Assembly (NCBI RefSeq): GCF_020907275.1 | Contig: NZ_JAJJWI010000010.1 | Coordinates: 137,336-179,854 of the forward strand | DNA length: 42,519 nt | Source of the DNA: Pontibacter silvestris | Lineage (GTDB): Bacteria; Bacteroidota; Bacteroidia; Cytophagales; Hymenobacteraceae | Direction of reading: 5' to 3' | Part shown: one piece after another, positions 7,451 to 16,585 of the stretch | How the letters are laid out: every line of letters starts with the position of its first letter | Position numbering within the stretch: position 1 is the first letter of the stretch | Translations under genes and position numbers: made by a program | The notes under the pieces: model-generated | What the model was told of the DNA's origin: nothing | Database searches by the model: none | The model's input: only the letters and a program-made list of their open reading frames with translations

Positions 7451-8848
7451 TTAGGTACCAGAAGGGTAGAGGTCTGGTGGCTCGTTTCTGACAGTTATGG
7501 TCTGGATCGGGTGCAGGGCGTGTGTACTATCTATGTACAGAAAAGCATCGTATCGCTTTGGTATAACAGAGGGTACATAATTGCCCAGGTATTCCAGCGC
7601 AGGGTTATATATGACACCAATAGCCCGGTGGCCCACAGGTTGGTTCAGGTGTTTTTCTTCTCTGAGTTCTTTAGAGATGATGATTTTATTAACTGGGCTT
7701 AGCTGATGGAGAATCTGCTCCCAACTTCCTGGCGTGGCAGGTGGCATTTCTGTTGTCTTTATAGGTCCGCCCCAACCTCCGGATGCAATTACAGAGCCGC
7801 TGTAAGAGCCAAAACCAACAATATAGACGTTTTCCTTACCGTATTCTTTTCGCACCAGTTGCCCTACGTTTACTTCCCCGCTACTGGCCATATCGGTATA
7901 GCGGGCATCGCCTGCGTGGGTATTATGTTGCCAGATAATTGCTTTGGAGTCTGGCCCATGAAAGTTAAGCAAACGTTTCAGCGTTTGGGCCATGTGCCGA
8001 TCCCGGATGTTCCAGGAGTTAGAGTTGCTGCTGGCCGCTGCCCGGTAATAGCGCTCACCGTTAAGCGCTACCAGTGCGTTCTGTTCCGCTACAAACTGAG
8101 CCTCTCTTTTGCTAATTCCTTCGGCCTTGCTCTGTTTCTGTATTTCTTTCCAGAGGCGGTTTGTTTCAGCCCTGCAGTTGGCAGAAACATTGGCTACAGC
8201 CTGTGCATACTGCATGGCATCTGCACTGTAAGGCTGAAAGCACTGGTGTACTTTTCTTGCTGCCTTCACCAGAGAAGGGTCGTCCTTTACGTAGGGCATA
8301 AGTTCGATCATCGACTCCCACAGGCAATACACATCTAAGCCAAAGAAGCCTGCTTTAGATGTGGCGGGTTTACCCTGGTTGTACCCGTTAAGCCATGTTA
8401 CCAGTGAGGCCACCTCATAATTCCCCCACATCCAGGTGGGCCACCTGTTGTACTGCTCCAGTAACGCAACAGCAGCTGCGCTGTCTTTTGCATCCCCTTT
8501 AATAAACTCATTCACCCGGTAAGAGTCGGCCCATTCGCCCTCTACAGCTATAAAATCAAATCCTTTCTCCTGAATTAGCCGCTTGCTGATGGCTGAGCGC
8601 CAGGTGTAATATTCTGAGGTGCCATGAGATGCTTCTCCAAGCAATACTACCCGTGCGTCTCCAATCTGCTGTAGTAGTACGTCCAGGTCTTGTTCATTTC
8701 GGAGTGGGTGGTTCGGTATTCTCAGCGTAACCGTTTTCTCTGCTTTTGAGCCTGTTGATGTGTTTCTACACCCAAATGGAATAACACACAGGCATAGTAA
8801 CAGCCAGCAACTACATAGCCCTTTCTTCATCTTATTCATACAGCACAT
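7451..8848 (-). CDS. Erythromycin esterase family lipoprotein
   Basis: A 465-aa member of the erythromycin esterase family. Residues of the Ere active site are present: GEASHG (E72, H75), AVEGEW (E103) and a later WQHNTHAGDAR histidine motif. The N-terminus has a hydrophobic signal ending in PFGC at C27, suggesting an exported lipoprotein. Methionines at codons 4 and 7 are equally plausible starts; MKKGLCSCWLLL makes the neatest signal. Chromosomal homologues in Bacteroidota are common and mostly untested, and some members cleave macrolide lactones while others act on other esters, so resistance should not be assumed. It lies just upstream of the MFS gene on the same strand, but no terminator or promoter between them settles whether they form an operon. 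Confidence 0.9.
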   Translation of the reverse strand: MCCMNKMKKGLCSCWLLLCLCVIPFGCRNTSTGSKAEKTVTLRIPNHPLRNEQDLDVLLQQIGDARVVLLGEASHGTSEYYTWRSAISKRLIQEKGFDFIAVEGEWADSYRVNEFIKGDAKDSAAAVALLEQYNRWPTWMWGNYEVASLVTWLNGYNQGKPATSKAGFFGLDVYCLWESMIELMPYVKDDPSLVKAARKVHQCFQPYSADAMQYAQAVANVSANCRAETNRLWKEIQKQSKAEGISKREAQFVAEQNALVALNGERYYRAAASSNSNSWNIRDRHMAQTLKRLLNFHGPDSKAIIWQHNTHAGDARYTDMASSGEVNVGQLVRKEYGKENVYIVGFGSYSGSVIASGGWGGPIKTTEMPPATPGSWEQILHQLSPVNKIIISKELREEKHLNQPVGHRAIGVIYNPALEYLGNYVPSVIPKRYDAFLYIDSTHALHPIQTITVRNEPPDLYPSGT

Positions 8849-9114
8849 ACCTTTATTATGCTAGTACTACTTTTATAGAAGCAGGTTGGTTGTTGTTTTT
8901 ATTTGGAAATGGGTAAAGGATAAGTAAAAGAAGGAGTAAGCATAGCTATAAGTTAAAAAGTAGAGGTTTATTGATCAGTAAGAAAAGGGAGTGCCTGAAT
9001 TCAGTAAAATATCGGCTGGTGCCAAAATCATGTGGAAATTAAAAGCACTATATAGGGATATTTGTTTTATTTTAGATATAATTGTGTTTCTATAATCCTT
9101 TATTATCATCAGTT

Positions 9115-10410
9115 ATGAAAACATGGAAGCGGCTAGCTTTACCATTCAACCTTCTCTTGTTGTGTCCGCTATGCATACAAGCTCAATCAAATTACAAACC
9201 AGGCTATGTTGTTACAACAGCTGGTGACACTCTTAACGGCTTTATTGATTATAAGGAGTGGGTGCAAAACCCTGCTTCTATCTCCTTCAGTCCTGCAGAA
9301 GAAGGAGGGGCTAAACAGGTGTTTGATGCTACTACTGCGAGCTACTTTGAAATTAACGCTATGGAAGCTTACCAACGCTACGAAGGTCCTGTAACCATGA
9401 ACCCCGTAAAGCTTGAAGAGCTGAACCATACCAGTACTACCGAAGTTGATACGATGACGGTGTTTCTGAAGCTACGTGAGAAAGGAAAAAATATGAACTT
9501 TTTGTCTTACACGGATAAGCTTAAAACAAGGTACTTTGTGCAGGAGAACAACGGAGGCGAGCCTGTTGAACTGTACTACCGCAGGTACTATTCTTCTGCT
9601 TCAGGACATGCGCAGTTAATGACACAGAAGATTTATATCGGGCAGTTGGTAGTTCTGGCTGCAAAATATGGGGTGCCAGGGCTGAAGCGTGCTATTGAAA
9701 AAGCTGACTACAAAGACTATGATCTGAATGATATAGTAAGCTTATTGAATGGTAGTACTACTTCGGAAATAGCAGCCGCAAACAAGCAAATAAAAAACTC
9801 AAGATTCTATGCCGGTATTGCCTTAAGCAGAAACGTGGCCGTGATAGAGGGAAAGCATCCGATGAGCAATGTAGATAAAAACTCTGCGCGTTTTTCACCT
9901 CGGATTACTGCTGGAGTAGATATTTTTGTGAACAGGCATGTACAGAAGATGCTGCTTCGGATAGAAGCAACTGCTGCAACTGCAAGCTCAACCTTAGCGA
10001 AAAAAGAAAGCTTTTATAGTAGCGGCTCGACAAGTTATACCTATAAAGTTTCTCAGCAGTCTATAGGTTTAGGTCCGCAGTTAATTTATAACCTGTACAA
10101 CAAGGATAACTTTAAGCTTTATGTTGGCCTTGGAGCTGGTATATACTATTCTCATATATCCGACAATACTTATACCAGGCAACATGAAAACCCCTCTGTT
10201 TCTTATGAATATAAGCCTACCATATATGAAGATTACTTTGATATAAAGCCATTTTGGGTTGCTTATACTTTGCGTAGTGGCATAATATTGAACAAGAAGT
10301 ACGAGCTTTCTGCCATTTACATGCCTCCTGCAACTGTTACCCAGTACGTTAATTATGCTTTAAGATTTTCGGCTGCTACATTAGGAGTTAATTACTTGTT
10401 TAGCAGATAG
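9115..10410 (+). CDS. Secreted outer-membrane-type protein, unknown function
   Basis: A 431-aa protein starting at the ATG at 9115. A TTG at 9082 would add 11 residues in front of a clean signal peptide, so 9115 is preferred. The signal MKTWKRLALPFNLLLLCP ends at IQAQ. The first half (GYVVTTAGDTLNGFIDYKEW and following) resembles N-terminal domains seen in Bacteroidota surface proteins. The C-terminal half, from about residue 225, has alternating hydrophobic-aromatic strands (FYAGIALSRN, VGLGAGIYYSH, YALRFSAATLGVNYLF) and ends in an aromatic residue near the C-terminus, consistent with an 8-10 stranded outer-membrane barrel. No enzyme motif was seen. It is convergent with the alpha/beta hydrolase gene 29 nt away. 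Confidence 0.75.
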   Translation: MKTWKRLALPFNLLLLCPLCIQAQSNYKPGYVVTTAGDTLNGFIDYKEWVQNPASISFSPAEEGGAKQVFDATTASYFEINAMEAYQRYEGPVTMNPVKLEELNHTSTTEVDTMTVFLKLREKGKNMNFLSYTDKLKTRYFVQENNGGEPVELYYRRYYSSASGHAQLMTQKIYIGQLVVLAAKYGVPGLKRAIEKADYKDYDLNDIVSLLNGSTTSEIAAANKQIKNSRFYAGIALSRNVAVIEGKHPMSNVDKNSARFSPRITAGVDIFVNRHVQKMLLRIEATAATASSTLAKKESFYSSGSTSYTYKVSQQSIGLGPQLIYNLYNKDNFKLYVGLGAGIYYSHISDNTYTRQHENPSVSYEYKPTIYEDYFDIKPFWVAYTLRSGIILNKKYELSAIYMPPATVTQYVNYALRFSAATLGVNYLFSR

Positions 10411-10439
10411 AGGAGTAGTTTTCATTTTTATAATTTTCA

Positions 10440-11117
10440 TTACTTTACAGTCTGGTACTTTGCTAAAAAATCTACAATAGGCACATAAACCTTTTCAGGA
10501 TAGATATACAGAGAGAAGTGATCTCCCGGTACTTCATGAAATGGCTGATCAGGGACCTGTACGATATTATCCGCGCGTGCATGTATCCTTAGATCGGGCT
10601 CAACAGTTACTGGTTCGTTTACATCCTCAAAGATTAACCGTAACTGGTTGTTTACATTGTTTTTGTTTCCCTTTATCAGCTTATCAAACACAGAGGCGAA
10701 GACGGGAGCAGAGGGCTTGCTTTCGTATCTTTTCTTTATCAGGAGGTACTTTGTAAGCCGGTTAAACAGCAGTCCCTTTTTTGTTAGCCAATACGCTAAC
10801 TCTGGTTTTGTTTCCGGTTTAACTACTTTATACCTTTCGGTCCAGGAAGATATCTGTATAATCGGGCAGTTCAGTATATGCTTTATATGGAGTGCCACCC
10901 AGCCACCCGTTGAGTGGCCGATAATAACATCCTCCTGTTTGATAGCATACCAATTTGTTAGTTCTCTTGCATACCGAAGAGCATTTATTTCAGTTCTGGG
11001 CTGGCTGCCAAGTAATACCCACGGATTCAGGAAAATTTTTTCTCCTGGAATGTGTGGATATATTTTATCGAAAATGGATTCATCTTCGCCGAACCCGGGT
11101 AGCAAAAAAACACGCAT
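10440..11117 (-). CDS. Alpha/beta hydrolase
   Basis: A 225-aa single-domain alpha/beta hydrolase. It begins with MRVFLLPGFGEDESIFD (oxyanion region) and has the nucleophile elbow GHSTGG; the late RADNIV Asp and GDHFSL His complete a plausible Ser-Asp-His triad. No signal peptide, so cytoplasmic. The substrate cannot be read from the sequence; small hydrolases of this pattern act on esters or as thioesterase-like enzymes. It diverges from the STAS/SEC14-like gene with only 57 nt between starts, so the two probably share a regulatory region. Confidence 0.85.
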   Translation of the reverse strand: MRVFLLPGFGEDESIFDKIYPHIPGEKIFLNPWVLLGSQPRTEINALRYARELTNWYAIKQEDVIIGHSTGGWVALHIKHILNCPIIQISSWTERYKVVKPETKPELAYWLTKKGLLFNRLTKYLLIKKRYESKPSAPVFASVFDKLIKGNKNNVNNQLRLIFEDVNEPVTVEPDLRIHARADNIVQVPDQPFHEVPGDHFSLYIYPEKVYVPIVDFLAKYQTVK

Positions 11118-11174
11118 AACTTATAATCTAAATAAAATACCCTTCTTGCACATGCTTGTTTTTGAGTAAATAGT

Positions 11175-11726
11175 ATGCGGAAGGATAGCCTGTTATTCGT
11201 AGTATCCGAAGAAAGGTTATTATGCGGTGCCGATGGTGAAGCCTTTAATATTCTTTATCAAAAAATATCTCTTTCCGTAAATGCTTTATTAAAATGTGAA
11301 AGTTGTATGGGCTATATATATAAGGAGTTTCCCTTTTTGACTGTTGAAGTAGACGAAGAGAAGGAGTCTTTAATAATGAATTGGGCAGGCTCTTTTACGT
11401 CTGGTCAATACAGGGAAGCTGTTACATTTTGTATGGACCTGGTAGCATCTAAGGGATTGAAATTCTGGCTTGCAAATTCCTTAAACATTGGCCAGATACA
11501 GCCCGATGACCAAAGGTGGACCAGCAAAACACTATTGCCGCGCCTTTCGGAATTGGGGGTGAAAAAAGTAGCTATAGTTGTTCCAGAAGATCTTGACTCT
11601 CACATGGCCATTGCAGCCATTATGGTAAATGGGAAAGAGGCAATAAAATTTGACATGCACTATTTCGTTAAAAGAAAAGAGGCAGAGGAGTGGTTTAAGC
11701 TACCTGATATTACCATTCATCCTTAA
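11175..11726 (+). CDS. STAS/SEC14-like (SpoIIAA-like) small protein
   Basis: A 183-aa cytoplasmic protein of a kind frequent, often in many copies, in Hymenobacteraceae. The recognisable pattern is in the second half: FWLANSLNIGQIQPDDQRW, then LLPRLSELGVKKVAIVVPEDL, and a closing MHYFVKRKEAEEWF. This is the SpoIIAA-like/STAS-SEC14 layout (a core strand-helix repeat ending in an 'F-x(4,6)-EAxxW' helix). Biochemical function is unknown; STAS-like folds usually bind small ligands or partner proteins. It is divergent from the hydrolase gene and followed by a strong bidirectional terminator at 11796-11854. Confidence 0.65.
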   Translation: MRKDSLLFVVSEERLLCGADGEAFNILYQKISLSVNALLKCESCMGYIYKEFPFLTVEVDEEKESLIMNWAGSFTSGQYREAVTFCMDLVASKGLKFWLANSLNIGQIQPDDQRWTSKTLLPRLSELGVKKVAIVVPEDLDSHMAIAAIMVNGKEAIKFDMHYFVKRKEAEEWFKLPDITIHP

Positions 11727-11795
11727 CAAAGATAAAGTTTGAGATGATAACAAGAGGGGAGTATCTAGCGCCTGTTGATTAAAATGTTAACCTAT

Positions 11796-11854
11796 ATAGC
11801 ATAAATAAAGAAGGCCCTGAAACTATGTTTCAGGGCCTTCTTTATTTATGCTAT
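11796..11854. terminator. Bidirectional terminator, 28-bp perfect stem
   Basis: Arms 11796-11823 and 11827-11854 are perfectly complementary (28 bp) around a 3-nt loop. The GC-rich core GGCCCTGAAAC is flanked by AAATAAAGAA and TTCTTTATTT, so both strands have a U-rich 3' side. It lies between convergent genes and ends 17 nt from the AGCS stop. Confidence 0.88.
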
Positions 11855-11870
11855 TCTTTGCTTCAAAAGC

Positions 11871-13328
11871 TTATCCTGCATACGTTTTCTTGTATTCTTC
11901 CTGCTCAGGAGCTTCCCATTCACCGGCATTTTTGATGTTTAGTTTCTTTGCGTTAAATACAGGGTCTATTCCTGCTTTAAGCTGAGAGCTGTAGTCTTTA
12001 AGTGCAAGAAGAGCTGGTTTGTGCAGAAGAATAATGGCCACCACATTTAGCCAGGCCATTATACCCACGCCAATGTCGCCTAATACCCACGCTGATTCGG
12101 CTGTTTTAACAGAACCATAAAAAGTAGCTCCCAGTATCAAAGCCCTTAATAACCATAACAAAACTTTATTGCCTTTGGCGTTCAGGTAGCTTAGGTTGGT
12201 TTCAGCAATATAGTAGTAAGCCATTATGGTCGTAAAGGCAAAAAGCAGTAAAGAGACAGCCACAAAACCACTGCCAAGCGAAGGGAAATAAGTGTTTACA
12301 GCTTGCTGCGTATATTCCGGCCCAATGGCTACACCAGGTAGATTTTCAGTAATAAAGCCCCCCTCCGGGTTTACAACATTATACTGCCCGGTGAACAAAA
12401 TCATAAAGGCAGTGGCGGTACATACAAAAAGAGTGTCTACATAAACAGAGAATGCCTGTACCAATCCCTGTTTTACAGGATGGCTGACTTCTGCCGCAGC
12501 TGCCGCATGTGGCGCTGTTCCCTGGCCTGCTTCATTAGAGTAAATGCCTCTTTTCACTCCCCAGGAGATAGCCATACCAAACACCCCGGCAAAAGCAGGT
12601 TCTGCGTCGAAAGCAGAACGGACAATAAGGCTGATGACATCGGGAACTTCTGTTATATTCATGGCGATAATTACAACAGTCATTAAGATATATGCCCCTG
12701 CCATAAAAGGAACAGCAATTTCTGCTACCTTACCGATACGCTTTACACCTCCGAAAATAATAAGTGCCAGCAAGACGGTAATCGTAGCTCCCGTTACAGC
12801 CACTGGTATCTGAAAGGCTGTATTTATGCTGGAAGCAATACTATTGCTTTGTACGCCTGGCAGAAACAAAGCCATGCTTATAATGGTGGCTATCGCAAAA
12901 ACAACAGCATACCATTTTACACCCAGGCCCTTTTCAATATAATAAGCAGGACCGCCTCTGTATTCTCCGTTTTTTACCTGCTTATAAATCTGGCCTAAGG
13001 TAGCTTCAATAAAAGCAGAGGCACTTCCCAGGAAAGCAATCATCCACATCCAGAATACTGCACCCGGTCCGCCCATGGCAATGGCTGTTGCCACACCGGC
13101 TATGTTACCTGTACCCACACGTCCGGCAATGGCTATAGAGAACGCCTGAAAAGAGCTTACGCCTTTGTCTGATGACTGGCCATTGAAGAGCAGGCGAATC
13201 ATTTCACGTAAATACCTGACTTGCAGAAAACGGGTTACTATTGAAAAATAGATCCCTGCACCAAGGCAAAGTATAATAAGTGCATTACTCCAAACGATGT
13301 CGTTAATCGAACTAATGATGTTTTCCAT
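11871..13328 (-). CDS. Alanine/glycine:cation symporter (AGCS) family protein
   Basis: A 485-aa sodium-coupled amino-acid symporter of the inner membrane. Family landmarks: IYFSIVTRFLQVRYLREM near the N-terminus, FSIAIAGRVGTGNIAGVATAIAMGGPG, EATLGQIYK, GGPAYYIEKGLG, and the signature WGVKRGIYSNEAGQGTAPHAAAAA. About ten or eleven hydrophobic segments and normal family length. The expected role is Na+-driven uptake of alanine or glycine; the exact substrate is not shown. Transcribed alone, with a terminator immediately downstream (11796-11854). The upstream 266 nt before the Nudix gene end contains no clear promoter consensus. Confidence 0.94.
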   Translation of the reverse strand: MENIISSINDIVWSNALIILCLGAGIYFSIVTRFLQVRYLREMIRLLFNGQSSDKGVSSFQAFSIAIAGRVGTGNIAGVATAIAMGGPGAVFWMWMIAFLGSASAFIEATLGQIYKQVKNGEYRGGPAYYIEKGLGVKWYAVVFAIATIISMALFLPGVQSNSIASSINTAFQIPVAVTGATITVLLALIIFGGVKRIGKVAEIAVPFMAGAYILMTVVIIAMNITEVPDVISLIVRSAFDAEPAFAGVFGMAISWGVKRGIYSNEAGQGTAPHAAAAAEVSHPVKQGLVQAFSVYVDTLFVCTATAFMILFTGQYNVVNPEGGFITENLPGVAIGPEYTQQAVNTYFPSLGSGFVAVSLLLFAFTTIMAYYYIAETNLSYLNAKGNKVLLWLLRALILGATFYGSVKTAESAWVLGDIGVGIMAWLNVVAIILLHKPALLALKDYSSQLKAGIDPVFNAKKLNIKNAGEWEAPEQEEYKKTYAG

Positions 13329-13594
13329 GTTATTGATCTGGCAGGGATAATGAAGGGTGAAATTTCTATAAAATCTATCTTTGTAGATAAACTTGTTTTT
13401 CTCAGCCTAAAGTAACGGAATTTTTATCAAAATTATATCAAAAAGTACAGGATATTAGCTTAGCGTTAACTACGGACGGGGGCAGGATTATAAGGGGGCT
13501 TTTATACTTAATAAAGATGACGTGGAGTTTAAGTGTTGATTATAAATTAATTCGACAAACACATCAAAGTACTCTCTTTTGATTTTTGACAAAC

Positions 13595-14356
13595 TTAACT
13601 AAAGAACAGGCTGCCTTTAGTTAGCATGGCTTTGTAGTGCTGCTTATTAAAACGGTACAGATATGGGGCTTTGTGAGCACCTCCTTTTCTTCGTGTCTCT
13701 AAGCGATATAATATGCCCAGGCCAAGCATTTTCCTCTGGAAGTTGCGAGGGTCCAGTGTGCGCCCTAAAATGGTTTCGTACAACCGTTGCAGTTCCGGTA
13801 GAGTAAACTGTTCCGGAAGCAGCTTATAACCGATAGGTTGCCAGCTTAGCTGAATACGGAGAGACTCCAGGGCAATTTTAATAAGGTGGTTGTGGTCGAA
13901 GAGTAAACTAGGTATTTCATCAATGCCCCACCATTGGCATTCTTCTGTAAAGGCATCAGGAGTAGGTGCCACTTTGGGATAATCTACCAAGGCATAATAA
14001 CCTACTGAAACAGCCCGCTCAAACCACTTTTCAGGTTCGACCAGGTGCTTAAGCTTTTCTTTAATCTCATTCCGGTTATAGCGCTCCACATCGCCGAACA
14101 GTTGGAACTGTTGTAGAAAAATGTCTTTTAAACCTGTTCTTTCTTTTAAAATGCGGCAGGCTGCCTGATCCACAGACTCTTCTTTACGTATAGGTCCGCC
14201 GGGCAAACTCCATTCCTGAGTGCCTCGCCAGCGTAGGAGCAATACTTTTAACTGGTCCTCATGGAAACCTAAAATAACACAGTCCAGCGTGAGTTCAGAT
14301 AAGAAAGGAGAAGATTTTCCGGCAGGTTGTTTAGCGGTGATATTTTTCCCAGACAT
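13595..14356 (-). CDS. NrtR-like Nudix transcriptional regulator
   Basis: A 253-aa protein with an N-terminal Nudix fold and a C-terminal winged helix, the layout of NrtR-type regulators. The Nudix box is at about residues 53-76, but the REUxEE core reads RILKER (68-73), losing two of the three glutamates, as expected for a sensor that binds rather than hydrolyses its ligand. The C-terminal part (FTLPELQRLYETILG, DPRNFQRKMLGLGILYRLE) matches the DNA-binding domain of this group. It is divergent from the carboxylesterase gene and separated from it by a 107-nt spacer with a nested palindrome (14375-14430), its likely operator. Members of this family sense NAD metabolites or sugars; the ligand here is unknown. 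Confidence 0.85.
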   Translation of the reverse strand: MSGKNITAKQPAGKSSPFLSELTLDCVILGFHEDQLKVLLLRWRGTQEWSLPGGPIRKEESVDQAACRILKERTGLKDIFLQQFQLFGDVERYNRNEIKEKLKHLVEPEKWFERAVSVGYYALVDYPKVAPTPDAFTEECQWWGIDEIPSLLFDHNHLIKIALESLRIQLSWQPIGYKLLPEQFTLPELQRLYETILGRTLDPRNFQRKMLGLGILYRLETRRKGGAHKAPYLYRFNKQHYKAMLTKGSLFFS

Positions 14357-14374
14357 TATATAGATATAAACGTG

Positions 14375-14430
14375 TTATGTTGTTTTGACATGATAAAATT
14401 ATTTTCTATCATTATGTCAAATTAACATAA
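14375..14430. promoter_or_regulatory. Nested palindromic operator candidate between the Nudix regulator and the carboxylesterase
   Basis: Three nested inverted repeats share one centre: TTATGTT (14375-14381) with AACATAA (14424-14430), TTGACAT (14385-14391) with ATGTCAA (14414-14420), and GATA (14392-14395) with TATC (14407-14410). The outer two pairs are each separated by 3 nt on both sides. The position, centred in a divergent promoter region next to an NrtR-like gene, suggests that the regulator binds here and controls both genes. Confidence 0.65.
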
Positions 14431-14463
14431 TAATAAAGCAGTTACAAACATGTAATATAAAAT

Positions 14464-16122
14464 ATGCAGCACATCATAACTCTCTTAATCATAATGCTAA
14501 CTGGCTTGCAGCTTATGCCTGTGGCCTATGCTCAGAATAACAAAAAAACTTCCGGCACCCTGGCCTCAAATCAGGCTAAAACGGCGAATGGTCTTGTAGA
14601 AGGAACCCTAGAAGAAAGCGGTGTGCGCTCCTTTAAAGGAGTGCCCTTTGCGGCACCTCCTGTTGGTGATTTACGTTGGCGGGAACCTCAGCCTGTAAAG
14701 AACTGGCAAGGTATACGCAGCACCAAAAAATTTGGGCCACGCGCCATGCAACTGGCAGTTTTCGGGGATATGGGTTTCCGGTCCGATGGGATGAGCGAAG
14801 ACTGCCTGTACCTGAATGTCTGGACGCCTGCTAAATCTGAAAAGGAAAAGCTGCCCGTGCTAGTGTACTTTTATGGCGGCGGATTTGTGGCCGGCGATGG
14901 TTCTGAAGCCCGATACGATGGGGAAAGCATGGCTAAGAAAGGTATTGTGGCTATCACGGTAAATTATCGCCTTGGCGCATTCGGCTTTTTTGCACATCCT
15001 GAGCTGACGAAAGAATCGCCTTATCGTTCATCGGGAAACTATGGCTACATGGACCAGAATGCTGCACTGCGTTGGGTACAGCAGAACATTGCGGCATTCG
15101 GCGGAGACCCTTCAAAAGTGACTATTGCAGGTGAGTCTGCTGGCTCTATTTCTGTTAGTGCGCAAATGGCAACGCCTTTGTCTGAAGGTTTGATAGCACG
15201 TGCTATCGGGGAGAGTGGAGCCTTAGTGAATTCGGGCTTAGATCCAGTTCCGCTTTCGGTTGCCGAGCAGAACGGGGTAAAGTTTGCAAGCAGCATTGGG
15301 GCAAATACTTTGGCGGAGCTTCGTGCCATACCTGCGCAGCAGCTTTTAGAGGCAGCAGGTAAACAAGGAGCAGGTCCTTTTGTGGCAACCATAGATGGTT
15401 ATTTCTTTCCACAATCTCCTACCGCCATTTTTGCCGCAGGGGAGCAGGTGAAGGTACCGCTGCTGGCAGGCTGGAATTCTGAGGAAATGAATTATATGTA
15501 CGTGATGGGGCAAGAGAAACCGACGCTGGAAAATTACAAGAAGGCAGTGCGAAGGTTGTATGGAGAGAGAGCTGATGAGGTATTGAAAGTTTATGCAGCC
15601 TCCACAGATGAAGAAGCATTACAGGCTGCCACTGACCTTGCCGGAGACCGTTTTATAGCCTACAGCACCTGGAAGTGGATAGACTTGCACAGCCAGACAG
15701 CGAATGAACCTGTTTACCGTTACCTGTTTTCCCGCCCACGCCCACCAATGGTGCCTGAAATGGGAAATGCTTCATCTGGACTGGCTGGTGGTGTGGTGAA
15801 AGAAGAAGACCCAAATGCCTTTAAAATGCCTCCTGCCAGTGGTGCGGTTCATTCTGCCGAAATTGAATACGCTATGGGTAACCTGGATTATAATAAAGTG
15901 TATGACTGGACACCGGAGGATTATAAGGTATCTGAAATGATGCAAAGCTACTTTGCCAATTTCATAAAGACTGGAAATCCGAATGGCAAAGGCCTGCCAA
16001 CATGGCCAGCAGCTAACAAAGGTGATAAAGTGCAGGTAATGCACCTGAATGTAACTACCGTAGCAAAACCAGAACTTAACCGGGCAAGATATGAACTGCT
16101 GGATAAACTACAGGCAAAATAG
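14464..16122 (+). CDS. Secreted type-B carboxylesterase
   Basis: A 552-aa carboxylesterase/lipase type B (para-nitrobenzyl esterase-like). A signal peptide ends near AYAQ (residue 24). The opening GLVEGTLEESGVRSFKGVPFAAPPVGDLRW is split by the family as 'G-x-G-x(n)-F-x-GIPYA-x-PP'; SEDCLYLNVW and YGGGFVAGD (oxyanion hole) follow, then GESAGS with nucleophile S225. GWNSEEMNYM probably supplies the acid and AVHSAEIEYAMGN the histidine. Length and motif order are complete. It would cleave esters in the periplasm or outside the cell; the substrate is unknown. The gene diverges from a Nudix-type regulator and is closed by a strong terminator at 16174-16211, so it is probably a single-gene regulated unit. 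Confidence 0.93.
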   Translation: MQHIITLLIIMLTGLQLMPVAYAQNNKKTSGTLASNQAKTANGLVEGTLEESGVRSFKGVPFAAPPVGDLRWREPQPVKNWQGIRSTKKFGPRAMQLAVFGDMGFRSDGMSEDCLYLNVWTPAKSEKEKLPVLVYFYGGGFVAGDGSEARYDGESMAKKGIVAITVNYRLGAFGFFAHPELTKESPYRSSGNYGYMDQNAALRWVQQNIAAFGGDPSKVTIAGESAGSISVSAQMATPLSEGLIARAIGESGALVNSGLDPVPLSVAEQNGVKFASSIGANTLAELRAIPAQQLLEAAGKQGAGPFVATIDGYFFPQSPTAIFAAGEQVKVPLLAGWNSEEMNYMYVMGQEKPTLENYKKAVRRLYGERADEVLKVYAASTDEEALQAATDLAGDRFIAYSTWKWIDLHSQTANEPVYRYLFSRPRPPMVPEMGNASSGLAGGVVKEEDPNAFKMPPASGAVHSAEIEYAMGNLDYNKVYDWTPEDYKVSEMMQSYFANFIKTGNPNGKGLPTWPAANKGDKVQVMHLNVTTVAKPELNRARYELLDKLQAK

Positions 16123-16173
16123 AATGCCTATGGTGTAAAGTATTTAGCATTGGTTAAACGACGTTAGCTAACT

Positions 16174-16211
16174 AAACCGCTCAAAACATGTTTTGAGCGG
16201 TTTTTGTTTTT
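16174..16211 (+). terminator. Rho-independent terminator of the carboxylesterase gene
   Basis: A 13-14 bp perfect stem (AAACCGCTCAAAAC at 16174-16187 with its complement at 16190-16203) runs directly into a T-run, TTTTTGTTTTT. It lies 52 nt after the stop codon. Confidence 0.9.
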
Positions 16212-16585
16212 ACTGAAAGTATCTTGTTCTCCTTCAGTAACACGTGTTTTACAAACCTTTGCTTCTTTCTGAAAACAATCCTTCGGAATTAGAGTATAGG
16301 CATTAGTTTCATCTTTATCTGATCATAGGTGATGTCAGAACACAGCATCAACAGCTTATCGTTGTTTAGGAAACAGACAGGTGCCTTGAGGTGCTTTTGT
16401 GCTTTATCAGCAATGAAAAGTGGCGTTTGAATCGGTATAAATTACTATATTATGTAAACAAATTGCTAATTATTGCTTTTATACGGCACTAAAATAGGCG
16501 CTTTAATGTATAAGGTGTACATAATCTAAAGCAAAGGAGAGATGCCTTTGTGATAAAACAAACTTAATATATTATAATCACAACG
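16212..16585. other. Intergenic region with a short open minus-strand fragment
   Basis: No complete gene. On the minus strand, 16289-16436 is open for 48 codons and reads like a protein C-terminus (for example KAPVCFLNNDKLLMLCSDI, then KMKLMPIL and TAA), but it has no start codon near its left end and an in-frame stop just upstream. It may be the tail of a lost gene. I found no homology I can name, and no promoter consensus before 16586. Confidence 0.3.

Noticed and set aside
7706..8338. 210-codon plus-strand frame inside the erythromycin esterase-like gene
   Set aside because: Antisense to a clear family member; its translation shows no family pattern.
7451..8848. Macrolide resistance gene
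   Set aside because: The family is right and active-site residues are present, but chromosomal homologues are widespread and not shown to inactivate macrolides; no mobile element or resistance cluster surrounds it.
14385..14412. TTGACA-N16-TATCAT looking like an E. coli sigma-70 promoter
   Set aside because: Bacteroidota housekeeping promoters use TTG/TAnnTTTG, and this match is explained by the palindrome of the operator candidate.
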